Part shown: piece by piece, positions 16,986 through 26,082 of the stretch
Layout: every line of letters starts with the position of its first letter
Position numbering within the stretch: position 1 is the first letter of the stretch
Assembly: GCF_900187385.1 (NCBI RefSeq)
Contig: NZ_FYEY01000001.1
Coordinates: 6,572,001-6,636,000 of the forward strand
DNA: 64,000 nucleotides
DNA from: Streptomyces sp. 2114.4
GTDB taxonomy: Bacteria; Actinomycetota; Actinomycetes; Streptomycetales; Streptomycetaceae
Reading direction: 5' to 3'
The notes under the pieces: model-generated
What the model was told of the DNA's origin: nothing
The model's database searches: none
What the model saw: the letters and a program-made list of their open reading frames with translations, nothing else
Made by a program: the position numbers and the translations under genes

Positions 16986-17957
16986 TCAGAAGTCCAGGTC
17001 AGGGAACTCGTCCTCCAGGTCAGGCTCCGAATCGAGAACCGGCCGGCAGGGGCCGGTGCTGGCGCGCAGCGTGATCAGCGGTTTCAGCAGGATGTGCCGG
17101 GGTGACGAGGCAGGCGAGGTGAGCCGCTCCATCATCAGGTCGACGCCGAGCCGGCTCATCTCCTTGGCCGGTATCTCGGCAGCGGTCAGCGGCGGGCTCA
17201 CCTCTTCCGCCCAGCGGCTGGCCGCCACACCGACGACCGAGAAGTCCCGCGGTACGCTGCGGCCGTGACGGGTCAGCCCGCGGTAAATGCCTTCCAGGGC
17301 GGCTTCGTTCATGACGACCAGGGATGTGGTGGCCGGATCGTCCTGCAAGATCCGTTCCACGACGTCCTCCCCGGCGCCGACATCGTCGCCGCTGGGGTAC
17401 GCACGCGCGGTCAGGTTCATCTCCGTCATCGCCTCGGTGTAGCCCTCGTTCCCGAGCAGCGCGTATCCGTACCCGCTGTTGACGATCTGCTCCGACTTGT
17501 TGACGAAGGCGATGCTGCGGTGGCCCAGTTCGGTCAGGTGCCGAACGCATCCGCTTGCCAGGCCGGCGAAGTCGAGATCGACCCAGCCGACCCCGTCGGT
17601 TTCGCTGTTCCGGCCGATGGTGACGAAGGGGAAGGCCGCTTCCGTCAGATGCTGGATGCGGTCGTCCTCCCGGCGGACCTCCATCACGATGACGCCGTCC
17701 ACGCGCCGTTCGCTGACCATCCGCCGGAACGCGGGGTCCTTACCCGACGTGCAGGGCGTGAGCAGCAGGTCATAGCCGTATGTGGTGGCGGTTTCCGCCA
17801 CCCCGCCGATGAAGGCGAGCTGCACCGCCGGGTAGTCCCGGTTGGCGCCGGACGGTGGATAGAGCAGCGCGAGCGTATGTGTCAGGTCCCGGGCCGCAGC
17901 ACCACTATGGGTCTGGGCGCCGCGTCCTGTTGACAGGTTGACCGTGCGCTCCGTCAT
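16986..17957 (-). CDS. LacI-type sugar-sensor protein lacking the DNA-binding domain
   Basis: A 323-residue protein that aligns with the periplasmic-binding-like effector domain of LacI/GalR regulators: LALLYPPSGANRDYPAVQLA at the start, RRVDGVIVMEV near 85, GHRSIAFVNKSEQ near 145 and PRDFSVVGVAASRWAEEV near 240. The expected N-terminal lambda-type helix-turn-helix (about 55 residues plus hinge) is absent. Only about 28 unrelated residues precede the effector fold. The ATG at 17957 overlaps the TGA of the SpoIIE phosphatase gene (ATGA), so there is no room for an HTH in this frame. It may sense sugar and act on its partner protein rather than bind DNA. Confidence 0.75.
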   Translation of the reverse strand: MTERTVNLSTGRGAQTHSGAAARDLTHTLALLYPPSGANRDYPAVQLAFIGGVAETATTYGYDLLLTPCTSGKDPAFRRMVSERRVDGVIVMEVRREDDRIQHLTEAAFPFVTIGRNSETDGVGWVDLDFAGLASGCVRHLTELGHRSIAFVNKSEQIVNSGYGYALLGNEGYTEAMTEMNLTARAYPSGDDVGAGEDVVERILQDDPATTSLVVMNEAALEGIYRGLTRHGRSVPRDFSVVGVAASRWAEEVSPPLTAAEIPAKEMSRLGVDLMMERLTSPASSPRHILLKPLITLRASTGPCRPVLDSEPDLEDEFPDLDF

Positions 17958-20458
17958 GGTCCGTTGACCGGTAGACGTTGTTCGGCCCAGATGGTCTTGC
18001 CGGTGGGGGTGTGGCGGGTGCCCCAGCCTTGGGTCAGCTGGGTCACCATGTGCAGTCCTCGTCCCCCTTCGTCGTAGGTGCGGGCCCGGCGCAGATGGGG
18101 GGACGTACTGCTGGCGTCGGAGACCTCGCAGATCAGGGTCCGGTCCCGGATCAGCCGTAGCCCGATGGGGGCGTCCCCGTAGCGGATGGCGTTGGTGACC
18201 AGCTCGCTCACCACCAGCTCGGTGATGGACGCTGCGTCGGTGAGCCCCCAGGTCGCCAGCTGACGGGAGGCCTGTGCCCGGGCATCGGCCACGATGGCGG
18301 GATCTGACGGCAGCGACCAGGCGGCGACCTGATCGGTGTGCAGCGCACGGGTGCGCGCCAGGAGCAGCGCCACGTCGTCGGCGGGGCTCTCGGGCAGCAG
18401 GGCCCTGAGGATGATGTCGCAGGTGACGTCCAGCGAGGGCTCGGCGGAAGCCAGGGCTGCGCAGAGTCGTTCAAGGCCGACACCGAGATCGTGGCCGCGG
18501 GCTTCTATCAGGCCGTCGGTGTAGAGGGAGAGCAGGCTTCCCTCGGGGAGTTCCAGCTCGGTGGGCTCGAAAGGCAGGCCGCCGACACCCAGAATCGGCC
18601 CCGGGGCGAGCTGGACGACGCTGGCCGTGCCGTCGGGGAACAGCACGACGGGTGGGACATGGCCGGCACTGGCCATGGTGCAGAGGCGGGAGACCGGGTC
18701 ATAGACCGCGTACAGGCAGGTCGCACCGACCTGGCCGGGGTCGGGTGCGTTCCGGACGTCGTTGTCCGAGGTCAGGTGGGTGACCAGTTCGTCGAGGTGG
18801 GTGAGCAGCTCGTCCGGAGGCAGGTCGACTCCGGCGAGCGTGCGCACCGCTGTACGCAGTCGGCCCATGGCGGCCGAGGCATGGATGCCGTGGCCGACCA
18901 CGTCGCCAACGACCAGCGCGACGCGAGTGCCCGACAGGGGGACCACATCAAACCAGTCGCCGCCCACTTCGGCCCCCCTGCCGATCGGCAGGTAGCGGTG
19001 TGCCACCTCGACGGCCGCCTGCTTGGGGAAGTGACGGGGCAGCAGACTGCGCTGGAGGGTCAGGGCATTGGCACGTTCGCGGGAGAAGCGGCCCGCGTTG
19101 TCCACGCTGCCGGCCGCCCGGTTTGCAAGCTCCTCAGCGACGAGCAGATCATCCGGCTCGTACGGTTGCGAGCCTTCTGCGCGGGCGAAGACCACGACCC
19201 CGAGGGTCAAGCCCCGAGCTCGCAGCGGGGTAGCCATGATCGAGTGGAATCCGTGCTCCGCCGCGTGAGCGGATCCCCCGATGCCGGCGGCGACCCATCG
19301 GGCGAACTCGGGGTCGTCTGCTCCGCACAGCACCGTTCGACCGCTTGTCAGGGCACGTGCGGGGGGTGAGCGCGGAGGGTAGGTGCCGGCTGCGCCGATC
19401 TCGGTGTCGGCTTCGGGCACTCCCTCGGCGGTCTGGTGCGCGACCCGGCGCAACACCACGGCGGCGGCGGCCGGACCGGGCGGCGGTTCCTTCCCACGGG
19501 TCACGGAGTCGAACAGGTCAACAGTGACGGAGTCGGCGAACCGCGGAACGGCCAGGTGGGCGAGTTCCTGAACGGTGCGCCGCGCATTCAGGGCGGGTCC
19601 GATACGGCTGCCGGCTTCGTTGAGGAGGGCCAGGCGCTGCCGTGCGGCAACCTGCTCGGTACTGTCGAACGCAGCGGCTCCGACACCGGCCACCTGGCCG
19701 GTGTCGGGGCTGCGGACGGGCCACATCTCGATGGTCCAGGCACGCCGGTGCGCGGACGGCGTAGCCGGTGCAAGGTGCTCATAGCGGCGTGGCTTGGCCT
19801 CCTCGGCGACCCTGCGGACGCAGCGCAAAAACCCCTCGTCGGCGCGGCCTGCGCCCAGCAGGTCCGCGTAGGGCCAGGCGCCCGCTTCAGCCGCCTGCCC
19901 CTGCCTGGATTCGACAGCTCCGGCCTGCCCTGCGGCCGTCTGCGCCCCGTCGCCGTCAGCGGGGCTGCCCGTCCTGCGCCCGGTCGGCGTGGGCTGCTCG
20001 CCCCCGTGCGCGACCGCGTTCCACTGCCAGGAGCGTGACGTGGTGCTGTAGGTGGAGAGCGCGACAGAGGACTGGGCGAACGCCCATTCCACCATCCGCC
20101 GGTCGGGCTCCGCCTCGCCCGCACCCGCCGTCACGACGAACGCCTGGGGCGTTTCGTCGTCACTGAATGTCGGATGGAGATGCAGGGGCAGATCGACGCG
20201 GTGGCCATCCCGGTGGCGGACTGCCGCTGTGCCGCTCCACTCCCGGGCTTCGCTCAGGCAGGGCCCGGCCACCGCGGGGTACTCCCCGTTGATCAGGAGG
20301 TCCGAGACGGGGTGTCCGACAACCTCCGGGGGGCGATAGCCCAGCAGTTTCCGGGCCCCTTCACTCCACCCTGTGACCGTGCCCCCCACGCTGATAATGG
20401 CCATGGGGACATGATTCAACCACCCAGAGTGACCATTTCCCCCCACGGAAGTGGCCAT
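17954..20458 (-). CDS. PAS-GAF-SpoIIE phosphatase-HATPase signalling protein
   Basis: An 834-residue multidomain protein. A PAS domain lies at about 12-110, a degenerate middle segment with an Ala/Gly-rich insert at about 115-280, and a GAF domain at 285-445. The SpoIIE/PP2C phosphatase follows at 470-680, with metal-binding Asp in GGDWFDVV, VVGDVVGHG, TDGLIEA and DDVALLL. An anti-sigma-type HATPase comes last at 695-830 (ELVVSELVTNAIRYGD, DEGGRGLHMV). All four phosphatase aspartates are present. Such proteins switch anti-sigma-factor antagonists and phosphorylate them through the HATPase. No transmembrane helix. Overlaps the LacI-type sensor gene by 4 bases. It follows the GH31 gene by 110 bases on the same strand. 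Confidence 0.88.
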   Translation of the reverse strand: MATSVGGNGHSGWLNHVPMAIISVGGTVTGWSEGARKLLGYRPPEVVGHPVSDLLINGEYPAVAGPCLSEAREWSGTAAVRHRDGHRVDLPLHLHPTFSDDETPQAFVVTAGAGEAEPDRRMVEWAFAQSSVALSTYSTTSRSWQWNAVAHGGEQPTPTGRRTGSPADGDGAQTAAGQAGAVESRQGQAAEAGAWPYADLLGAGRADEGFLRCVRRVAEEAKPRRYEHLAPATPSAHRRAWTIEMWPVRSPDTGQVAGVGAAAFDSTEQVAARQRLALLNEAGSRIGPALNARRTVQELAHLAVPRFADSVTVDLFDSVTRGKEPPPGPAAAAVVLRRVAHQTAEGVPEADTEIGAAGTYPPRSPPARALTSGRTVLCGADDPEFARWVAAGIGGSAHAAEHGFHSIMATPLRARGLTLGVVVFARAEGSQPYEPDDLLVAEELANRAAGSVDNAGRFSRERANALTLQRSLLPRHFPKQAAVEVAHRYLPIGRGAEVGGDWFDVVPLSGTRVALVVGDVVGHGIHASAAMGRLRTAVRTLAGVDLPPDELLTHLDELVTHLTSDNDVRNAPDPGQVGATCLYAVYDPVSRLCTMASAGHVPPVVLFPDGTASVVQLAPGPILGVGGLPFEPTELELPEGSLLSLYTDGLIEARGHDLGVGLERLCAALASAEPSLDVTCDIILRALLPESPADDVALLLARTRALHTDQVAAWSLPSDPAIVADARAQASRQLATWGLTDAASITELVVSELVTNAIRYGDAPIGLRLIRDRTLICEVSDASSTSPHLRRARTYDEGGRGLHMVTQLTQGWGTRHTPTGKTIWAEQRLPVNGP

Positions 20459-20568
20459 TCTTGCTCATTTCGCCCGAGCGTCATTACCCACAGTCCCATA
20501 GTGCCTGCGTGAAAAGAATCGAACAAGCTGCACTGAAACTCAGGGACAGCGGCGGATCCGGTCGGAGA

Positions 20569-22638
20569 TCAGCCCGGAAATCTCACATCCAGCGTGGAGC
20601 CGCGACGTACGAAGACGGGGATGCATTCCAGGGGAGCGTCAGCTGTGATGGTCTGGCCGCCGGCATGGTCAGTTCCTGTGGCGGCGGCGGCCCGCCAGTC
20701 GGCACCGGCCGGCAGGTAGACCTGGCGGCGGCGCTCACCGAGTCGGGTCACCGGGGAGATCAGCAGGTCCGGGCCGCACAGGAACTGGTCCTCGACCGTC
20801 CACGCCGCCGGATCGTCGGGAAAGCCGAAGCACAGCGGCCGGATGACCGGTGCACCAAAGTCGGCTGCGGAGACCATCTGACGGTGAAGGTACGCACGAA
20901 GGTCCTGGCGTAGCCGCAGCTGCCGGGTCAGGATCCGGTAGGCATCCTGACCGTAGGACCACAGTTCGTTGGGCCCCCCGCTTCGGCCGGCAGAGGTGGT
21001 GTCCCGCGGTTCGCGGTGGCCGTGCATCCGCAGCAGCGGACAGAAGACGGCGAACTGGAACCAGCGGATGAGCAACTCCCGGTAATCGGGGTCGTCCGGG
21101 TCGCCACCGTGGAAACCGCCGATGTCGGTGGTCCACCACGGAATGCCACTCAGACCCGCGCTCAGCCCAGCGCACACCTGGGCCGCGAGTGCCTCGAAGG
21201 TGGCCGGGATATCACCCGACCACAGAGCCGCCCCGTAGGCCTGGCTGCCGGACCAGGCGGAACGCACCAGACTGACGGGAACGTCTTCGCCCTCGGCCCG
21301 CATATGCTCGAAAAACCCGCGCACATGTTCGCGCGGATACAAGTTGGCCACCGCCCGGCCAGGCCCCGCCGCGTAACGCAGGTTGCCGAATTGTTCGGGG
21401 TACATCTCGGGTTCGCAGGCGTCCAGCCACCACAGCCGGAAGCCGAGATCGTAGTAGTTGCGCTTGATACGGCTCCAGATGTAGTCACGGGCCCGCTCGT
21501 CGGTGGGGTCGTAGAACACCACGGGCAGCGGCTCGTCGCCGACCTGAGTGTCGGGGAAGACATGCTGGAAAGGCTGGCCGTGCTCCGTTCCCAGCAGCAG
21601 CTGCTGATCCCGCATGTGGCGGTAGTTCTCGCTCACGAAGCTGACGGACGGCCACACGGACACCAGCGGCCGTACGCCCATGCTCGCCAATTCCGCGACC
21701 ATCCCGGCCGGGTCGGGCCAGTCGTCAGCATCGAAGCGCCAGTCGCCCAGATGCGGCCAGTGGAAGAAGTCCACGGCGATGACCGACAGCGGAAGTCCCC
21801 GGCGCCGGTATTCGCGAGCGACGCTCAGCAGTTCCTCCTGTGTCCGGTAACGCAGGCGGGACTGCCACAAGCCCAGGGCCCATTCCGGCAGCACGGGAGC
21901 GTGTCCGGTGGCATCGGCATAGTTGGCCATGATGGCGGCGGGAGTCGGACCGGTGGTGACCCAGTAGTCGATCTGATCGGCGGCGTCGGCGACCCACCGG
22001 GTCTGATTGGCGGCCAACTCCACACGTCCGACGGCGGGCAGGTTCCACAGCAGACCGTAGCCCCGGGAGGAGAGGGTGAAGGGGATGGTGACCTCCCCAT
22101 TGCGCTGCACCAGGTCGATCACCATGTGCTTGTGGTCGAGGCGCCCGTGGGAGTGCTGGCCCAGCCCGAAGAACTGTTCCCCGTCATAGGCGGCGAAGCG
22201 CTGGTCCAGCTGATAGCGGCCCTCGCCGACCGGTGTGAACGTGCGGGGACCGGGCCAGGCGAAGTGGCCGACGGACTCCCGCAACAGCTCGGTGCCGTCC
22301 TGCGTACCCGCGAAACGCAGATGGCCCCGGGGAGACAGCTCCACCCGCAGCCGCCCGACGGTGAGGGTCCGGCTGCCGTGGGGCCCCACGCCCAACTCCG
22401 CGGCCACGGCGGCAGGGGGCGCACTCAAGGCTCCCGGCAGGTCGTCGCGCACCCGGTGCCGGGCCGAGCGCACCCGGACACTGTCGGCTCCCCAGGGCTC
22501 CACCCGCAGTACGTGCTCGGCGTCACCGAACTCAAGGCAGACGGCCGGAGGGGAGAAGGCGGGAGTCCGGGAATTGCTCCCGGCTGCGTCGGACGTGGCG
22601 GCGGAGGGGGCGGGCCTTGTGCCGTCGGGCGGAGACAT
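20569..22638 (-). CDS. Glycoside hydrolase family 31 (alpha-glucosidase/alpha-xylosidase type)
   Basis: A 689-residue GH31 enzyme. It has an N-terminal beta domain (about 30-250), then the catalytic barrel with nucleophile Asp in WWLDACEPEMY (about 407), acid/base Asp in ALWSGDIPATFEAL (about 476) and the IGGFHGGDPDDPDYRELLIR loop, then a C-terminal beta domain. The WLDACEPE wording resembles YicI-like alpha-xylosidases. There is no signal peptide, so it acts in the cytoplasm on the imported oligosaccharide. ATG 22638 follows AAAGGAG. It is the fourth gene of the sugar locus, after the two permeases. Confidence 0.9.
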   Translation of the reverse strand: MSPPDGTRPAPSAATSDAAGSNSRTPAFSPPAVCLEFGDAEHVLRVEPWGADSVRVRSARHRVRDDLPGALSAPPAAVAAELGVGPHGSRTLTVGRLRVELSPRGHLRFAGTQDGTELLRESVGHFAWPGPRTFTPVGEGRYQLDQRFAAYDGEQFFGLGQHSHGRLDHKHMVIDLVQRNGEVTIPFTLSSRGYGLLWNLPAVGRVELAANQTRWVADAADQIDYWVTTGPTPAAIMANYADATGHAPVLPEWALGLWQSRLRYRTQEELLSVAREYRRRGLPLSVIAVDFFHWPHLGDWRFDADDWPDPAGMVAELASMGVRPLVSVWPSVSFVSENYRHMRDQQLLLGTEHGQPFQHVFPDTQVGDEPLPVVFYDPTDERARDYIWSRIKRNYYDLGFRLWWLDACEPEMYPEQFGNLRYAAGPGRAVANLYPREHVRGFFEHMRAEGEDVPVSLVRSAWSGSQAYGAALWSGDIPATFEALAAQVCAGLSAGLSGIPWWTTDIGGFHGGDPDDPDYRELLIRWFQFAVFCPLLRMHGHREPRDTTSAGRSGGPNELWSYGQDAYRILTRQLRLRQDLRAYLHRQMVSAADFGAPVIRPLCFGFPDDPAAWTVEDQFLCGPDLLISPVTRLGERRRQVYLPAGADWRAAAATGTDHAGGQTITADAPLECIPVFVRRGSTLDVRFPG

Positions 22639-22712
22639 GCTGCTCCTTTCTGCAGGGCTGTCGCACGGGTCAGTGACGGTGCAGGGGCGCGAGTGGCGGT
22701 TGCGGCGCCGGG

Positions 22713-23597
22713 TCAGTCCCTGACCGCTTCATTGGTGACTCCGGCAGCGATGTGCCGCTGGGCAATGGTCAGCAGCATTGCGGCCGGTAGGGCAGAGATG
22801 ACGGCGGTGGCCATCACCGAGTTCCAGGTGGTGATATTGGTGCCGCCACCGATGTAGTCGTACAGACCCAGCGTGATCGGCTTCCACGTCGTGGTGTTGA
22901 GATTGAGCGTGGTGGCGAACAGGAAGTCGCCCCATGCGAAGAGGAACGCGAAAAGGCCTGATGTGATCAGCGCGTTGCGGGATATGGGAAGCACGATCTG
23001 CCAAAAGGTGCGCACCGCACCCGCACCGTCCAATGCCGCTGCCTCCAGCAGGGATCGAGGGATGGCGGTCATGAAGGCCCGCAGGATGAGCACGGCAAAG
23101 GGGACGGCAAGCGTGGCGTCGGCCAGGATCAGCGCCAGGGCCGAGTTGAGGATCCGGACCGAGGCGAAGATCCGGTACAGCGCGTTGGCCATGACGATGC
23201 CGGGCACGAGTTGGACGACCAGCAGCACGCTCAGGAGCGTCCTGCCGCCCGGGGAACGCAGCTGCGCCAGCGCGTAGGCCGCCGGCGCGGCCAGGGTCAG
23301 CGTCAGGAGGGTGGCGCCCGTGGCGATGATCAGGGATGCCAGCAGATGGCCTCCCTGCTGGGACAGCGCGTCCCGGTAGCCGTTGAGTGTGCCGCCGAGG
23401 GGCAGCCAGTGCGGTGACGGCCGGGCCAACTGCTGATTGGTCTGGAAGGACGCGTTCACCATCCAGTACAGCGGGAACAGCATGACGGCGACGACGGCGA
23501 CACCGAACGCGGATTTCGCCCAGGTGACCACGGCCGCCCGGCTCCGCCTGCCACGGACCGTGGTGGGCCGGCTCCGAGCGGCGCGGGCGGCGGTCAT
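22713..23597 (-). CDS. Carbohydrate ABC transporter permease, MalG type
   Basis: A 294-residue inner-membrane permease of the CUT1 family with six predicted helices. The cytoplasmic EAA-like loop (SLLEAAALDGAGAVRTFWQI) contacts the ATPase. The ATG at 23597 overlaps the preceding permease's stop (ATGA). No ATPase gene is present nearby; Streptomyces CUT1 importers generally share MsiK. Confidence 0.9.
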   Translation of the reverse strand: MTAARAARSRPTTVRGRRSRAAVVTWAKSAFGVAVVAVMLFPLYWMVNASFQTNQQLARPSPHWLPLGGTLNGYRDALSQQGGHLLASLIIATGATLLTLTLAAPAAYALAQLRSPGGRTLLSVLLVVQLVPGIVMANALYRIFASVRILNSALALILADATLAVPFAVLILRAFMTAIPRSLLEAAALDGAGAVRTFWQIVLPISRNALITSGLFAFLFAWGDFLFATTLNLNTTTWKPITLGLYDYIGGGTNITTWNSVMATAVISALPAAMLLTIAQRHIAAGVTNEAVRD

Positions 23598-24601
23598 GCA
23601 CGGGCTCCAGGATCAGCGTGCAGCGCACGCAGGTACAGCAGGGCGAAGACGGCGGCCACGACGATGAGCAGATCACCCGCGGCGGCTCCGAGCCCGAACT
23701 CCGACAGCCCGCCGAAGGACAGCTGGTAGGCGTAGGTGGTGATCGTGTGGGTGGCATTTGCCGGGCCGCCCTTGGTCATCACCCAGATCACGTCGAAGAC
23801 CTTGAGCGTGTAGATCAGGCCGAGCGTCACGACGATGCCGATCACGGGGCCGATCTGGGGCAGGGTGACATAGCGGAACTGCTGCCGGCGGCCGGCACCG
23901 TCGAGGGAAGCCGCTTCATACAGCTCCGCCGGGATGGCCTGCATTCCGCTGTGGAGGATCACCATGTTGAACGGCACACCGATCCAGATGTTGCAGATCA
24001 GCACCGCCGCCATCGCGGTGTGAGGGGTGTTGAGCCACGGCACCGGGGCCTGGATCAGATGGAGGGTGAGCAGGATCTGGTTGACGACGCCGTTGCTGGT
24101 GTCGAGCAGCCACCGGAACAGCGTGCCGGAGACGACCAGGGGCAAGAGCCAGGGGATCAGCATGAGCGACCGCAACAGCGGGCTGAGCGGGAACGAGTGG
24201 CGGAAGAACTCGGCGAGTCCCAGGCCGATCGTGAACTGGAAGAAGAGCGAGCCCGCAACAAAGACCACGGTGTTGACGACGGCAGTGGCAAAGGCGGGGG
24301 TGCTCAGCAGTCGGCGGTAGTTGCCGAGGCCGATGAACGGGGCGTTGCCGCTGTAGAGGGACTTGATGTCGTAGTCCTGGAAGGACAGCACCACATTGCG
24401 GGCCAGCGGATAGAGATAGAACACGGCGACGAATACGACGACCGGCACGATGAACCCGATCCCGAGCCGTCGGTTGCGAGCCGCCGGAGCCACGGAGCGG
24501 TCCGGCGGCGGCCTTTTGCCGCCGACGACCGACGCCGAGTTCTTGGGCGCTGCCGGAACCACGGCTACCTTTCCGGGAGGGTGGCCGTCGGCGTGTACCA
24601 C
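23594..24601 (-). CDS. Carbohydrate ABC transporter permease, MalF type
   Basis: A 335-residue CUT1 permease with a 40-residue cytoplasmic N-terminus, helices from about 48, and the EAA loop (AELYEAASLDGAGRRQQFRY). The assigned GTG start at 24601 is 22 bases after the binding-protein stop; a later start is possible because the first 40 residues are not conserved-looking. Works with the MalG-type partner and the lipoprotein. Confidence 0.9.
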   Translation of the reverse strand: MVHADGHPPGKVAVVPAAPKNSASVVGGKRPPPDRSVAPAARNRRLGIGFIVPVVVFVAVFYLYPLARNVVLSFQDYDIKSLYSGNAPFIGLGNYRRLLSTPAFATAVVNTVVFVAGSLFFQFTIGLGLAEFFRHSFPLSPLLRSLMLIPWLLPLVVSGTLFRWLLDTSNGVVNQILLTLHLIQAPVPWLNTPHTAMAAVLICNIWIGVPFNMVILHSGMQAIPAELYEAASLDGAGRRQQFRYVTLPQIGPVIGIVVTLGLIYTLKVFDVIWVMTKGGPANATHTITTYAYQLSFGGLSEFGLGAAAGDLLIVVAAVFALLYLRALHADPGARA

Positions 24602-24623
24602 CCACGGATCGGCGGCTCGGTGC

Positions 24624-25871
24624 TCATTGCGTCGCCTGCTTCTGTGCGTCAGTCAGCGCCGCGCCGGGCGACTCGCCCCCTGACAATGCTGCCTGCACTG
24701 CGGTCCACAGCGCCTGCGAGTACTCCGGATAGTCCGGCCCGACTTCCGCCGTGCGGCTCTTGGCGCTTCCGATGGTCTCCACGAAGGTCTTCATCGTGGG
24801 CACAGCGGCACTGAATTCCGCGGCCACCTTCGGGTCGGACGGCACGTAATTGGTGAGCTTGGCCCACTCCAGACTGTTTCCCTTCGACACCAGGCACTTG
24901 ATGACCTCGGCTGCCTTGTGAGACTTGGCCCCACTGCTGCCGGCCGCCCACACCTCACCGCCGAGCGCACCGGAGGAGGTTCTCCCGGCCGGGGCGGGCA
25001 CCGGCACGATGCCGAAATCCTTCATGCCTGCCTTTCGTAGCAGGGGAATCTCCCAGGGACCATTGATCATCATAGCCAGCGAACCGTTTGTGAATTGCTC
25101 CCCGACATTCATCTGATTCCAGCTGAGCACGTCCTTGGGCGCCGAACCGGAGGAGACCAGGTCCTTCAGGAGGCTCAGCGCCGACACGGCCTCCGGTGAA
25201 TCGAGCTTCTTCAGGGAAGCGCCGGCGCTGAAGAAGAAGGACTCGAACTGGAAACTGCCTTCTTCGGTGGCCGGTACGGCAAAGCCGATTCCGTGCACCT
25301 TGTCGTCCTGAGTCAGCTTCTTGGCCGCGATGCGCAACTCATCCCATGTGGCAGGCGGCTTGACGCCCGCCTTCGCCAGCATCGACGTGTTGTAGTAGAG
25401 CGCCAACTGGTTCACACCGGGCGCCACACCGTACGTCTTACCCCGGTATTTACCCGCGGCGACGATGTTCGGATACAGTCCGTCGGTCTTCACGCCGGCC
25501 GCACCGAGGTCGACGAGCGCTCCCGTGGCAGCGAGCTGCTGGAGGTCAGGATTGTCCAGGAGAATCAGGGCCGGTAGCGCCCGACTGTTGGCCAACTGGA
25601 GCACTTTTGTGCGCAGGTCCGGCACAATCTGCCGCTTGATGACAACCCCCGCCGGCTTCCCGCACCGGGTGAGCTGCTTGGCCAGCGCACTCCGCCCGGG
25701 TTCCGAAATATAATAGTCCATTTCGGTGAGAGTGGTCTTGCCGCTGCCTTTTGCGGGCCGGGGCGGCGAGCCATCGCCACCGCAGGAAGTCAGCAGCAGG
25801 CCAGCTGCGGTGACCGTCGCCGTCAAAGCCCCGAATGACCGGGTGCGACGGCATTTAACGGTGGTGCGCAT
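24624..25871 (-). CDS. Sugar-binding lipoprotein of the ABC importer
   Basis: A 415-residue extracellular solute-binding protein (family 1). Residues 1-29 are a lipoprotein signal peptide with lipobox LLTSC (C30 lipidated). The mature part shows family blocks such as YGVAPGVNQLALYYNTSMLA and WDELRIAAKKL. ATG 25871 follows TTGGAG; an earlier in-frame start would add 11 residues before the signal peptide and is less likely. First gene of the sugar locus. The ligand is probably an oligosaccharide matching the GH31 enzyme. Confidence 0.92.
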   Translation of the reverse strand: MRTTVKCRRTRSFGALTATVTAAGLLLTSCGGDGSPPRPAKGSGKTTLTEMDYYISEPGRSALAKQLTRCGKPAGVVIKRQIVPDLRTKVLQLANSRALPALILLDNPDLQQLAATGALVDLGAAGVKTDGLYPNIVAAGKYRGKTYGVAPGVNQLALYYNTSMLAKAGVKPPATWDELRIAAKKLTQDDKVHGIGFAVPATEEGSFQFESFFFSAGASLKKLDSPEAVSALSLLKDLVSSGSAPKDVLSWNQMNVGEQFTNGSLAMMINGPWEIPLLRKAGMKDFGIVPVPAPAGRTSSGALGGEVWAAGSSGAKSHKAAEVIKCLVSKGNSLEWAKLTNYVPSDPKVAAEFSAAVPTMKTFVETIGSAKSRTAEVGPDYPEYSQALWTAVQAALSGGESPGAALTDAQKQATQ

Positions 25872-26021
25872 GGCGGCTCCAACGAGAAATCGGTGCGCAG
25901 ACACTGCTCCTGGGTATGCCGGGATTGTGGCGCAGAGCTCGTGGAGTCATGAGGCAGCGCGCGGGGTGACACTCGGACGGCATCCCGACTTTCGCGATGG
26001 CCTGCTTGACTCAAGCTCAGA

Positions 26022-26036
26022 CCTCGTCCGACGAGG
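26022..26036. promoter_or_regulatory. Perfect inverted repeat upstream of the sugar locus
   Basis: CCTCGTC-C-GACGAGG has 7-bp arms with a 1-base centre. It lies 151 bases upstream of the binding-protein ATG and 47 bases beyond the stop of the enoyl-CoA hydratase gene. It could be an operator for the sugar operon or a short hairpin; no test here decides. Confidence 0.4.
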
Positions 26037-26082
26037 GACGCTTGGCGCTGAGCACGTAGGGCACCGTGCTGCGAGAACGCCA

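Noticed and set aside
23618..24814. A 398-codon Glu/His/Arg-rich plus-strand frame
   Set aside because: Antisense shadow of the MalF-type permease; composition is the mirror image of a membrane protein.
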